Origin: Prorocentrum cordatum
Lineage: Eukaryota > Sar > Dinophyceae > Prorocentrales > Prorocentraceae
NCBI GenBank assembly: GCA_963575745.1
Contig: CAUYUJ010018644.1
Location: 1 to 64,000, forward strand
DNA: 64,000 nt
Reading direction: 5' to 3'
Position 1 is the first letter of the stretch. Each line of letters starts with the position of its first letter. Below, one piece after another: positions 22,676 through 33,608 of this stretch. Both the position numbers and the translations under genes were made by a program. The notes beneath the pieces are model-generated. The model saw nothing but the letters and a program-made list of their open reading frames with translations. It was not told where the DNA came from and made no database searches.

Positions 22676-22795
22676 GATCAGGACGGATTGCGATAAATGG
22701 GCACGGGTCAGGAGGAGAAGGAGGACGCGGATCAGGACGGATCAGGAGGATGAGGACATTGATCAGGACGGATCAGGACGGATCAGGAATGCAAG
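22676..22795. repeat. GATCAGGACG repeats
   Basis: About seven copies of GATCAGGACGGATCAGGA-type decamers, probably within an intron of the surrounding minus-strand gene. Confidence 0.7.
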
Positions 22796-22952
22796 CGGAG
22801 GGGCGAACATGGGATTCACAGTGATCAGAGTTTTTGCGTGCTGGAAGCTATGGCCCCTCTTCCTCCTCCACCTTAATTATCCTGACCTCCCCAGCCTGCT
22901 CTACAAGTGAACCTCTGAAGTTTCACCTCCTCGTCACCTCCTCCCCTACCCT

Positions 22953-25791
22953 TCCGCCTCTTGATCATCGCGTGCCCCCCTGCCAGCTCCCATCCTTGAC
23001 GAGTCTTCACTGCTGGGTTCCTACCTTGATCCTGCTGGCGCGGTGGCCTGTGGCCGCGGATGACTTTCGGGGTCGGCTTCCGCCCCTTCGTCTGGCGGTA
23101 CTGATCCTTCATGCGGTCTTCGTACACGCGGCTCCACAGAGCCTGCTGGAGCTCGCGCGGGGCGAGCGGGCGGGGGCGGAGCCCATCGAGATCAGTGTGC
23201 ATCTTAATTTCGCACGGGTGAGGTCAAGGCGAGGGGGTGTCAGGTGAGAAGGCTCAGTGATATCAGTAGCACTCTTGACCGAGTAAGGCAGACGTCCGCG
23301 CACGGATTGGGCAGAGTCAGAACAGGTGAGAGGAGGGAAGAGGACGGCAGCATGAGGATGGGCACCGAACCTTGTTATTGCTTGATCATTGTCTCCCTCG
23401 ACCCGTCGCCTCCTCCTGCCCCTCCCCCTTCTCTTCCTCCTCCTCCTCCTGCTCCTCCTCGATCCCCAGCTTCCCCCTCCTCCATCCCCCCCATCACCAT
23501 CCTCATTCTTATCTCTATTTCGGTCCCAACGCCTGGTCGCTTCAAGAGGGGTCAAATCGATTGCGTGCGAGGGGGGTGAGTAACCGCGAGGATGAGTCCA
23601 GCAGGGGCTCGAGTATATGTGGATGGCAATGAAGAGAAAGACTTCAGAGACGGAGGAGTCTAGAGGCTCGAGTGAGAGCAGGGGGGTGAGGATGAAGAAG
23701 CGGATGAGGGATGCAGGAGACCTCCGCATCCCAAACCCTCCTCATCAATGCCCCTCTCGTCCCCCTTCAGCCTCGCAGTTCTTCTGGCTGAGCCTCCGTC
23801 CGCCAGTGGCGGCCTCGACCTTGTCGTACGTGGTGCTGAAGATCTGGCCACCCCACGACCCCATCGCAACTGATTTGTCGCGTTGTGTCGGAACTCGGGG
23901 CCCTCGGAGATCGATCAAGTTCGATCGAACCATCTTGTCGATTTGGCCGAGGGCTCTGGTCGTGAGCTCCTGCAAGCGGGGCTGTTCGGGTACCGGCGTT
24001 CCTCCGCAACATACAGCCAACTCGTGCTCCGCATCCTCTTCGCCATGTGTCTCGGCCCCGCGTGCATCCTTCTGGAGACCCCCCCCTCCTTTATCGCCGC
24101 CCTCCCTCCTCCCATCACGTCGCGAGCATGACGCTGCGACCCCGCGCAAATACCCCTTCAATGCCGACGGATTCCTGATCCGTTACATCATCCTCCGCGT
24201 CACCCACTGCACGTCTCAACCGTCTGAGAGAACAATGTACCCCCCCCCCCCGCGTACCTTCAGGACGTCCTCTTGAGGTCGGCAGCTCGAGCTGGTCACG
24301 GTGTATACGCTCCAATTGGGGATGTTGTCATAGCCTCTGGGTCGGGCGATCTGTTCATGACACCCTCAACTTCGACCACCGTCTTTCCTCATCACGTAAA
24401 GGGTGGCGAGGAGGTCGACGCCCGACGTTTCGAGGAGGGAGGGCGATGGGGCTCAGTATTGCATCCTCCTCCTCAGCCTCCCTCACCCGTACCCTCTCAT
24501 CCAATCCTGAATCCTCTCCATCCTGATCGCTCCGTTCCCTCTGCTCGACGTTCACATGCCCTCATCTCGATCCACCTTCACCCTCTCATTCCCATCGTCC
24601 TCATCATGATCTCCTTCACTCTACCCGTTGTCCTCGACCAATGCCTCCACCTCCACCACCTCCATCTTCACCACCACCACCACCACCATCGCAAACATCA
24701 GCAGCATCATCATCAGCGTCATCGTCATCACCATCTTCATCATCTTCGTCATTGTCGTCACCATCAGCCCCATCAGCATCCGCAACCTTATTGGTATCAT
24801 AATCGACCTCAGCAGCATCATAACCATCATCATCATCAACATTATTACCATCCATCATCGCCATCATGATCACAGTCGTCACCATCAGCAATCAACACCG
24901 TCGTCATCATCATCACCATCATCATCATCATCGATCCTCCTAGCCACCGCGCATCTCTCCGCGCCTGCCACCATCGGCACGCTGTCGTAGTCCTGGACGG
25001 CCATGGCCTGGCAGACGGACATCCCTCTCTCTCTCTCTCTCTCTGTATGCCACTCTTTCTATCGATCTCTCCACCCCTCTCTCGCACACTCTCTCTCTCT
25101 CTCTCGATCTCTAGGCAAACATGTTCACGCCCAGCCTGTCGCTGGCGAGCGCACCTGCCATGGCGACTGCCCACCCTCCCCGCCCCCCCTTCCTGGTTCT
25201 ACTACTCGTGATCGTGTCTCCCCTCTTCCTGTCTCGCCCTGTCTCGCTGCGTATCTCCCCCCGATGCCCGCGATGGCCTCTGCCAACAAGTTCATCGTGC
25301 TGTCGCCCATGTCCGCAGTCTTCTGGCGGCGGAGCTTTGTGTCGGACATGGTCGCCTCCAGGGGCGGCGCCGACGGGGGGGATGCAAGACGTGGGGAAAC
25401 CATAACGCACGCTAACCTGGGCTACCCCAAGCGCGAAAAGATTCGGTGGCCCTCTGGTGGGCCTGGGCGAGGGGGCTGGGGAGGGGGCGAGGAGGAGGGG
25501 CTGTCTTGGCATGGGCCTTGACCAACGCCATGTGGGACTTGTACTTTCGCACAAAACAGCGCCGCGCCCAGCGGCACAGGCGTCTCGGGACCTCGACTCC
25601 ATCACCGACCTTGTCCGATAGAACGAAGGGCTTTGGGATGTCCTAGCGGGCGTGAAGGGGGGAAGCTGCGAGGGAGGCAGGGAGGGGTGGCATAATAGGG
25701 CGTGGTAGGGGGAGGAGGAGTCCTTGGGGCGCCACTCTGGCACCCCCGCGCGGTCGAACGCCGCGTCTATCCTCTCAGCGACATCCGCCAT
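22953..25791 (-). CDS. Long multi-exon gene, unknown function
   Basis: ATG at 25,791 begins MADVAERIDAAFDRAG. Further exons: about 25,640-25,500 (IPKPFVLSDKVGDGVEV, RWARRCFVRKYKSHMALV); about 25,350-25,255 (MSDTKLRRQKTADMGD, MNLLAEAIAGIGG); about 25,004-24,950 after CTGCCAG (AMAVQDYDSVPMVAGAE); about 24,356-24,279 (ARPRGYDNIPNWSVYTV), ending at AAG with GTACGC, a canonical donor; about 24,060-23,760 (HELAVCCGGTPVPEQPRL, SVAMGSWGGQIFSTTYD); and 23,199-22,953 (LQQALWSRVYEDRMKDQY, KGRKPTPKVIRGHRPP), ending AAG with GTAGGG. Introns contain (GA)n, (GAT)n and (GAGG)n. The conserved-looking GRRLSQKNC and Cys-Cys segments gave no family. It could continue into 21.8-22.6 kb. Confidence 0.55.
24645..24945. 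repeat. (ATC)n / (CAC)n tract in an intron
   Basis: Interrupted ATC and CACCAC repeats between coding segments at 24.95 and 24.36 kb of the minus-strand gene. Confidence 0.85.
25022..25112. repeat. (CT)n tract abutting a splice acceptor
   Basis: CT repeats interrupted by CTATCGATC. On the minus strand this is a GA tract that ends GTCCGTCTGCCAG just before the exon starting near 25,004. Confidence 0.8.
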
Positions 25792-25948
25792 CGCGCCTCG
25801 TGGGCGGTGCCAGGGCCCATGATGATTCACTTCCATGACCCCTTCACTTGATGCGCTTCTGAGCTCTGGCACTCACATCGATAACAGATCTCACCGACAG
25901 GATAGACATGGCGTTCGACCGCATCCTAGGGCCATTACCAGTGCTCGT
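25792..25948. promoter_or_regulatory. Presumed 5' region of the 25.8 kb gene
   Basis: The stretch upstream of ATG 25,791 on the minus strand has no TATA box or known motif I can name. Listed only because it separates the start codon from the long CT tract. Confidence 0.15.
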
Positions 25949-26252
<304 letters not shown>

Positions 26253-26770
26253 CCTCCTCCTCTTCCCTCCCCCGTCCTCCTCGAGATCTCCTCCTCGTCG
26301 GGATCCTCTCGATCCTTCTGCCCTCCTCTTTGTATCCTCCATCGCCATCTTCGCCCTCGATTTTCCTCGGTCCTCGGGCCCCCCCAATCCTTCTGCCCCT
26401 GCGCCCCAGGCCCCTCCCGAGCCTGCAGGGCGAGCGGCCCGCGCGGCCGCGCGCGCAGGGCCCCCCGTGGGCCCGCGCGGGAGCCCCCCTGTGCGAGGGG
26501 GCTCGAGCCACGCGGCACGTGCGAGGCGCACGCGCGCGCCGCGGGTGCGACGTCGATCTCGTGGATCGGACTCGGTCGCCGATCGCTCGTCTCGACGGTC
26601 GACGTCGTCGTTCGCCCGTCCGTCCGTGCGATCGTCGATATATCGTCGGTCGGCGTGATCGATATCGTCGGTCGTCGTCGTCGTCGTCTCGAGATCGTGC
26701 GTGGTCGGCGACATCGTCGTCGACGTGCACGTGGCCGTTGATCGATCGATCGTGTGGCGAGACCCACTCC
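26253..26770. other. GC-rich, GATCG/CGTCG-dense, no gene
   Basis: 26,580-26,760 is packed with GATCG, TCGTCG and ATATCG words. Open frames on both strands are Arg/Ser-rich and not trusted. Confidence 0.4.
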
Positions 26771-26774
26771 ACAA

Positions 26775-27165
26775 GCACAATTACCCCCGAAACCGTGTGA
26801 CAAAACCCACAACAAGTGACACGTGCAAACCGCGCACCCAATTGCAACATTGGGTTTCTGGACACAAGGGTGACACGTGTCACCCCCGAAACCGTGTGAC
26901 AAAACCCAATTGCAACATTGGAATTCTGGGTGCCACTCAACTTCACAAACGCATGCGACGGGTGACGTACACGCGTTACACCCGAAACCGTGTGACAAAA
27001 CCCAATTATCGGGATTCTGGGTGCCAACACACATATACATATATGTATATATATATATATATATATTCAACGTCACAAACAGTTAACGGGTGACACGTCT
27101 TACCCCCGAAACCGTGTGACAAAACCCAACTGCAACATTGGGGTTTTGGGTGCCAGCACTCGCAT
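26775..27165. repeat. Four copies of a GTGTGACAAAACCCA repeat
   Basis: CCCGAAACCGTGTGACAAAA recurs at about 26,787, 26,885, 26,979 and 27,103, usually followed by CCCAATTGCAACATTGG and a TTCTGGGTGCCA block. An (AT)n tract at 27,035-27,066 interrupts the series. Spacing about 95-125 bp. Confidence 0.85.
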
Positions 27166-27380
27166 CTCTTCCTCCTCTTTTTCTTTTTTGTGTCGAGAGA
27201 TCTCGATGTGGCCAGCGCTGAGCGGGGCGCATATTACAATCAATGTCCAGCCGAAGACATGGGCAATGTTGGGGAAAATTAAGCCATCATGCACAACATT
27301 GAGCCATCCGAAACAAAACCAAGACAAGCGAAAATTGAACCCAAAAATCAAGCGTGAACCCGGCAATCAAGCCTGAGAGC
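27166..27380. other. Spacer, no gene seen
   Basis: AT-richer unique-looking sequence between two repeat families. No accepted coding frame. Confidence 0.4.
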
Positions 27381-27415
27381 CGGCTCAATTAAATTGAGAC
27401 CGTAGGAGGTCTGGG
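27381..27415. repeat. 35-bp terminus, inverted copy of 4,608-4,642
   Basis: CGGCTCAATTAAATTGAG then ACCGTAGGAGGTCTGGG. Reverse complement of the terminus at 4.6 kb with one mismatch. It includes the palindrome CTCAATTAAATTGAG. It opens the following 15-mer array. Confidence 0.75.
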
Positions 27416-27419
27416 TTGT

Positions 27420-27912
27420 TGGGCTCAGCCTTGTGACCCTCGGCCTTGTGGTCCGCGGCTTTGTGGCCCTCGGCCTTGTGACCCTCGGCCTTGTGACCCA
27501 CGGCCATGTGGCCCTCGGCCTTGTGACCCACGGCCTTGTGACCCTCGGCCTTGTGACCCTGGCTATGCCCCAGCCTCGGTGACCCTCGGCCTGGATACTC
27601 TCGGCCTCGTGGCCCTCGGCCTTGTGACCCTCGCTATGCCCCAGCCATGGTGACCCTCGGCCTTGTGGGCCTCCGCCTTGCGTGACCATTGACCTCGCGG
27701 CTCCGACCTTGTGACCTCCGACCTTATGAGCCTCGGCGTTGCGACCCTCAAGCTTGTGACTCTCAGCCTTAGGAGCCCCGGGCCGCCTCGGCCTTGCGAC
27801 CCTCGATCTTATGAGCCTCGGCCTTGTGGCCCTCGACCTGGTGACCAGTTGGCTTGCGACCCTGGTTATGGCCCAACCTTGGTGGCCCTCTTGCGAGCCG
27901 CGGCCTTGTGAA
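27420..27912. repeat. Second array of CTCGGCCTTGTGACC 15-mers
   Basis: Same unit type as 3.54-4.61 kb, in the same orientation but with the shared terminus on the opposite side. Confidence 0.85.
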
Positions 27913-28380
27913 CCCCGTGAGCCTCGCCGCCGGCGCTTCGCCATTCGCGTTGCCGCTTGCCAGTGGCTCGGATGCGGCTCGGCCGGCGCGGCTGCCTCTG
28001 TGGTTGGCCACAATGCGCTCGATCATCTGAGCCTTAATGCCGTTCGCCTCGACAGTTAGCTCGCCGCAGAGGCCCCGCGAGTCGCGCACGTGCTTCCTCG
28101 CGAGGATCTTCGCTGGCGCGCGCTGTCACTTGACCTCGCTTGGGCGCTTCGCGCTTCTGCTCGGCGACCAGTGGGCGCCGCTCCCGAAGCCTCGCTTTGC
28201 ATTGCGCCGCAGGCTGGAGCGGCTCCTCGGGCAGAGGGCGCCCGATGTCCCGGAGCACGCGCAATTCTTATTGCTTGCGCTGCGTAGCTTCCTTCTGCAA
28301 CTCGCCGGCCCCAACTCTCTGGCCCCAACTCGCCGGCCCCAACTCCTGGTCCCAACTCCCTGCTGAGATGAACGGCGGGT
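27913..28380. other. Possible decayed minus exon beside the array
   Basis: The minus frame at about 28,110-27,990 reads PAKILARKHVRDSRG then GELTVEANGIKAQMIERI. The last part loosely resembles the second helix of a SAP DNA-binding motif. Too short to call a domain. The rest shows no gene. Confidence 0.3.
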
Positions 28381-28860
28381 TATATTTTAGATATATGTTG
28401 AGGACGCCTGTTAGTAACTAAGTTGTAACTAAGTTATTACTAAGTTATAACTCAGGTATAACTAAGTTATAAACTGGCACGTTTAATAGTGACTGACAGC
28501 GTCTGAGTTATAAGTCAACCTCTACTACCTTATTAGAGCTCGTTGAGTTAGTAAAAGTCAGCAGACTTAGGAGGTTGAATTATAAGTCGGGTTATAACCA
28601 AATTAGGTGAGTTATACTTAACTCAATTAGCCCTGAACTCTTCGACTTAGTAATTGAATTATAATCAAGATATAAGCCGACTTAGCTCAGTCGACCTAAC
28701 TCGACTTACTAAGCCGACCTAAGTCGAGTTAGCTAAGTCGAACGTTCGAGTTACTAAGTCGACGTAGTCCGACTTACTAAGTCGAACTATGTCGACTTAT
28801 AAGTCGACGATTTCAATTTATGTTGAAGCGTTTAACAACGATTCTTAGCATGATTAACAA
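28381..28860. other. AT-richer cluster of AAGTTATAA and TAAGTCGA words
   Basis: 28,400-28,480 repeats ACTAAGTTATAAC. 28,680-28,810 packs TAAGTCGA/TCGACTTA words in both orientations, including TTATAAGTCGAC. No gene. Confidence 0.6.
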
Positions 28861-29374
28861 CGGTTTTGAACATGTTTGCGGCACCTGGCCATCCACAACA
28901 CCAACAAATATGTTGAGAACTTGTGATCCAGATTTTGTCTCGGTAACACAAAAAAGCTTATGTTATGTGTCCTCCGACAACAACATAATTTTGAACTAAT
29001 GGTGCTCTGGCTTTTCCCTGGTAACATGTACGTGAACAGTCAAGACCATAGAACTCTCATCAAAATGCAGGACGGCTCGATTCGTAATTTTTATTTTGCG
29101 GTGGAAAACAAAGCAGTCAATACCATAGATCTCGAATCAGAATGCAAGACGGGCCGATGCGTAATTTTGTTTTGTGGTGGGAAACACAGGTGGCGTCGGC
29201 GTGTGTGCGATGTGTGAAATGTCAAAAAGTTGATGTTGTCACCGCTATGTAGTCATATGTGGTGATGTCGCAAGCACGTCGGCGCTATGTAACCATATAT
29301 ACTGATGTCGTAATGCCGCGCGCACATGTGTGGTATGCGTTCACTGTCCACAGAATGGTTCGCACGTATTTTCC
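28861..29374. other. Spacer with a two-copy repeat
   Basis: About 29,045-29,110 and 29,121-29,190 are diverged copies sharing ATCA-AATGCA-GACGG and CGTAATTTT. No gene seen. Confidence 0.5.
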
Positions 29375-30055
29375 GGCGTATCCCGGATTCGTTTATCGCG
29401 AATTAAGCTGACTAGACTGAGTGGACTGAACTGGTCGCACCTGTTAGGAGGACGTTTTAATATTAATTTCCGGCGACCCAGGGCGCAACCTATGGCGCCA
29501 CCAATCGGAGGTCGTGATATTCTCGCCGGCCGAAGGCGCAACCTATGGCGCAACCAATAGGAGGACATTTTATCCTCGACGGCCGATGGCGCAACCAATG
29601 GCGCAACCAATGGGAGGACGTTCCATTCTCGGCGGCCGAGGGCGCAACCTATGGCGCAACCAATGGGAGGACGTTTTACTCTCGGCGGCCGAGGGCGCAA
29701 CCAATAAAGTTAGGGAGACGTTTTATTCTCGGCGGCCGAGGGCGCAACCTATGGCGCAACCAAAAAGAAGTCGTTTTACTCTCGGCGGCCGAGGGCGCAA
29801 CCTATGGCCGAGGGCGCAACCTATGGCGCAACCAATGGGAGGACGTTTTATTCTCGGCGGCCGAGGGCGCAACCTATGGCGCAACCAATGGGAGGACGTT
29901 CCATTCTCGGCGGCCGAGGGCGCAACCTATGGCGCAACCAATAGGACTACCGATGTGGCCCAGACTGGTTGGACTTCGAATTGCGTGCGGGGCTACGCCC
30001 GATGTATGCTCGCCGTTTGGATTGGCCGCGGGGCCCAAGCGGCGACATGTCGTGT
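29375..30055 (+). mobile_element. Composite repeat element, copy A
   Basis: Three parts. The 5' module contains TATCGCGAATTAAGCTGACT and GACTGAACTGGTCGCACC. The middle is about ten units of a 50-56 bp repeat (GGCGGCCGAGGGCGCAACC, TATGGCGCAACCAATGGGAG, GACGTTTTATTCTC). The 3' module contains CCAGACTGGTTGGACTT and GGGGCTACGCCCGATGTATG. Copy D (63.1-63.8 kb, inverted) has the same three parts; copies B and C carry an added GAC-trinucleotide block. No coding capacity; non-autonomous element is an inference. Confidence 0.65.
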
Positions 30056-30411
30056 GATTGGCCACGCGCGATATATAGTATAGTATAGTATAGTATAGTA
30101 TATATATATGTGTGTATGTATGTACTGTGTGACGCGCGCGTGCGTACGTGCACGCATGTATACATACATCTGGAGGCGATGCGTGGCGGGGACGGAGTAG
30201 GGGAAGGAAGGGGGGAAGGGGGGCGATGGGGGGAAGGGGAAAGAGGGGATGTGGAGGGAATCTGAATGGACGGGAAGAGGACGGGGCGGTGCACGGGGGC
30301 GCGAAGATAATCGCGCCTCGCGCGTGGGGGGGTGGGTGGGTGATGGGGAAGGAGAATGAAGGATGACATAATGCATGGTGAAAAGGAATGAATGAAGGAG
30401 GAAGAGAAGGG
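30056..30411. other. Microsatellite and G-rich spacer
   Basis: (TATAG)n at 30,070-30,102, TGTATG repeats, then G-rich GGGGAAGG sequence. No gene accepted. Confidence 0.4.
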
Positions 30412-30686
30412 GGCGACTCCGACTCCCCCCCCCCCGACGATTTTTTCTTCGCGCCCTCCAGCCCTGCTCCGCCAGCCCTTCGCTGCGCTTCTTCTTCGAC
30501 AGTCGGCGTTTGTCTTGTTTTGGTGTGTTTGTTGGTCTCTGTAGAGTGAGTACTATCAGCAGTAGTGGTAGTAACCGCAAATGTTGTCAGAGTACTAGAG
30601 ATACTGGGGTGCGGCGATTCAGGCTGATGAGGGTGAGGGCGCAGGAGACGGATGATGCTGATGGTGATGGTCTCTGCATATTGCGC
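30412..30686 (-). CDS. Internal exon of unknown gene
   Basis: After the acceptor CTTTCACAG at 30,687 the minus frame reads AQYAETITISIIRLLRPH, then SSTLTTFAVTTTADSTHS, NKHTKTRQTPTVEEEAQR and EGAKKKSSGGGE for about 90 codons. Thr/Ser-rich then Lys-rich; unstructured. No ATG, so internal. A possible upstream exon lies at 31,131-31,020 (MIRAKNVWRKTCRRKG), but two frames compete there. Unrecognised. Confidence 0.45.
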
Positions 30687-30689
30687 CTG

Positions 30690-31192
30690 TGAAAGATAAC
30701 TAACTTATTGAAAGGGATCTCAAAATGTACCCTCTTTTCAATAAAGAAGCAACGATCGATCTTGGGAGCCCCCCCCAACATATCTACATGTCTACATGTT
30801 GCCACTGGAGAGGAGAGGGAGTCGATGGAGGATGGGGGGGAGATGAGGAGGAGGAAAGAGGTAGAGAGGGCGAGGGAGGAAGACGGGGAGAAGACGAAGG
30901 CGCGGAGGAAGGACAAGGAACAAGGAAGGAGGAGGGAGGAGGAGGGATGGGGAGGGGGAGTGAGGATGGACGAGGAATGAAGATGAGGGAGCGGAAAGAA
31001 TAAGGAAGAAACAGGAAAGGTGAGTTCGATGCCCCCTCGCATCCCCCGTCCACATCTGAACCCCACTCCCCCCACCGCGCCACGCCTTTCCTTCGACAGG
31101 TTTTGCGCCAAACGTTTTTTGCCCGAATCATTTATACACATATGTTTATTTGAGGGAGTTTCTGTGGAACTCATGTCATCCTCACCCCCGGC
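30690..31192. other. G-rich spacer with uncertain exon
   Basis: 30,830-31,010 is GGAGGA-type purine DNA. 31,020-31,170 has competing minus frames. No firm call. Confidence 0.3.
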
Positions 31193-32342
31193 GCGAAGAG
31201 CACGAGCCCAGAGCGGCCTCCGGCACCGTTTCCGGACAGATCCGGCGGATCCGCGGACGAATCCCAAACCGGCGCCCTCGCTTGAGACATCCCCACAAAA
31301 CGGGCCCCGGGGGAAGTGTCCACAGGAGCCCAGAACGGCCTCCGGCACCGTTTCCGGACAGATCCGGCGGATCCGCGGACGAATCCCAAACCGGCGCCCT
31401 CGCTTGAGACATCCCCACAAAACGGGCCCCGGGGGAGGTGCCCACAGGAGCCCAGAGCGGCCTCCGGCACCGTTTCCGGACAGATCCGGCGGATCCGCGG
31501 ACGAATCCCAAACCGGCGCCCTCGCTTGAGACATCCCCACAAAACGGGCCCCCGGGGAGGTGCCCACAGGAGCCCAGAGCGGCCTCCGGCACCGTTTCCG
31601 GACAGATCCGGCGGATCCGCGGACGAATCCCAAACCGGCGCCCTCGCTTGAGACATCCCCACAAAACCGGCCCCGGGGGAGGTGCCCAGAGGAGCCCAGA
31701 GCGGCCTCCGGCACCGTTTCCGGACAGAGGCGGATCCGCGGGACGAATCCCAAACCGGCGCCCTCGCTTGAGACATCCTCACAAAACCGGCCCCGGGGGA
31801 GGTGCCCAGAGGAGCCCAGAGCGGCCTCCGGCACCGTTTCCGGACAGATCCGGCGGATCCGCGGACGAATCCCAAACCGGCGCCCTCGCTTGAGACATCC
31901 CCACAAAACGGGCCCCGGGGGAGGTGCCCACAGGAGCCCAGAGCGGCCTCCGGCACCGTTTCCGGACAGATCCGGCGGATCCGCGGACGAATCCCAAACC
32001 GGCGCCCTCGCTTGAGACATCCCCACAAAACGGGCCCCGGGGGAGGTGCCCACAGGAGCCCAGAGCGGCCTCCGGCACCGTTTCCGGACAGATCCGGCGG
32101 ATCCGCGGACGAATCCCAAACCGGCGCCCTCGCTTGAGACATCCCCACAAAACGGGCCCCGGGGGAGGACGAATCCCAAACCGGCGCCCTCGCTTGAAAC
32201 ATCCCCACAAAACGGGCCCCGGGGGAGGTGCCCACAGGAGCCCAGAGCGGCCTCCGGCACCGTTTCCGGACAGATCCGGCGGATCCGCGGACGAATCCCA
32301 AACCGGCGCCCTCGCTTGAGACATCCCCACAAAACGGGCCCC
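31193..32342. repeat. 122-bp tandem array, nine full units
   Basis: Unit contains GCCTCCGGCACCGTTTCCGG, ACAGATCCGGCGGATCCGCG, GAATCCCAAACCGGCGCCCT and TTGAGACATCCCCACAAAAC. Units are nearly identical (recent homogenisation). One truncated unit with the junction GGGGGAGGACGAATCCC lies at about 32,161-32,225. The same array is at 57.76-58.13 kb. Confidence 0.95.
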
Positions 32343-32378
32343 GGCTCACTGGCGCTTAGCAAGTGGCCTGGTGGTCTG
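32343..32378. repeat. 36-bp array terminus, inverted copy at 57,724
   Basis: GGCTCACTGGCGCTTAGC then AAGTGGCCTGGTGGTCTG. Its reverse complement with one mismatch is at 57,724-57,759, on the opposite side of the same array. Confidence 0.85.
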
Positions 32379-32608
32379 CCACAGCCAGCGGACGAGAGAC
32401 AGCCGACAACGTAAGACGAGCGGTGCGAAAGTTGCTCCGGGAAGCATGACAGAGCATAGCATATAGCATATAGCACAGAATAGCATGGCATATCGTGGCA
32501 AAGTATAGCATAGCATAGCGTAGCAGTGCATAGCACAGCCATGGCATATCATAGTAGGGGAGTTGTTCGCGTTGCATTACTTGCGCTCATGCAGTACATG
32601 GGCGTGCT
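32379..32608. repeat. ATAGC-type pentanucleotide repeats
   Basis: 32,445-32,540 carries about 14 interrupted AGCAT/ATAGC units. No gene. Confidence 0.7.
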
Positions 32609-32611
32609 AGT

Positions 32612-33160
32612 ATGTGTAGATATCCCACACCCTCGCACCGCAGAAGCTCCGGAACGGTAACCGCACTTTGCGATACTGAGTGCATGCGCGAAGCGCCGCC
32701 ACAGCTCCCACCCAGTGCGAACGAAACCTTCCATCGCGTGCCGCGCGCACGAAGTCATTCCGATCTGCGTCCAGCTGCGGCGACACAGGACGGGGGGCCT
32801 GAGCCTGGCTCCAAACGCCAACGAAAAAACCCTGAAAACCTAATCCTCCTCCTCTGCCTCCTCCTCCTCCTCCTCCTCCTCCTCCTCCTCCTCCTCCTTC
32901 TCTTCCTCCGCGCCCTGTCCCTCGGCCGGCCTCGGCCTCGGTCGGCTTCGGGCTCTGGCTTCGCTCGGCCCGGCGACCTCGACGAGCCCGCCTCGACGAG
33001 GACCGCCGCCGCCAGCCGTGAGCAGGAGGAGAGGGGGTGATGGGGATGATGATGAGGGTGATGACGAGACCATGGCGATGGTGCAGGCATCATCTCTTAA
33101 CGTCGTCTGCAGCCTGGCAGCGTCGTGGGCACTATACATCAATCAAGACTTGCCCCTGCT
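32612..33160 (-). CDS. Two small exons, unknown; may extend next gene
   Basis: About 33,155-33,065 reads MYSAHDAARLQTTLRDDA then CTIAMV. After a CCT/GAGG-rich intron and acceptor GTCGCCGCAG, about 32,777-32,612 reads LDADRNDFVRAARDGRF, VGAVAALRACTQYRKVRL, RSFCGARVWDIYTY. A competing frame (CARHAMEGFVRTGWELW) cannot be excluded for the second exon. It follows the methyltransferase-like gene on the same strand; a strong donor there makes a single longer gene possible. Confidence 0.4.
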
Positions 33161-33608
33161 GCTGGCGCGGCGTCGCGGGCAGGCGACTATGTACGTTGCA
33201 ATATTTATGGTTTTTGATTTGCTCAAGAGCTCCTAGGTACCTACTTGGTGCTGCGGCCTCCTTGGCAAACGAGAGTGGACGAGTAGGCTTCTGCCATCAA
33301 CCGACTGGCAGACTTCCGACGCGGGGCTGGACCGGCGGGGCGGTGGGCGCCCAGGCTGGGCCAGGGAGAGCGGCAGGTGGGGTTGGAGCGGGCGGGGGTT
33401 CATGGGTTCTTGGTCTTCTGGGGTTCCATGGGGAGTGGAGCGAGGCAAGCACCGCGTCTGACCATGATCGGCCTCAGCACGAGGCCCCTAACAGTAGGGC
33501 CTAAGCTTTGCACAGCAAAGCCACCTCTGCCCAGGAAAACCGCAACCTGGGCGCCGATGGCCGAGCAGCCAAACGCAAGCAACACGTGGGGGCTAGTAGC
33601 TCGATTAC
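33161..33608. other. Short minus ORF, uncertain
   Basis: An open frame 33,612-33,400 (VLLAFGCSAIGAQVAVFL then VRGLVLRPIMVRRGA) is hydrophobic and could be a small exon or intronic chance ORF. Nothing else seen. Confidence 0.3.

Noticed and set aside
31193-32342. CRISPR array
   Set aside because: Units are contiguous 122-bp satellites without unique spacers, and the context is eukaryotic.
31171-32542. Very long open frames (up to 651 codons) across the 122-bp array
   Set aside because: The period leaves several frames open on both strands; translation simply repeats the satellite unit and continues into low-complexity DNA.
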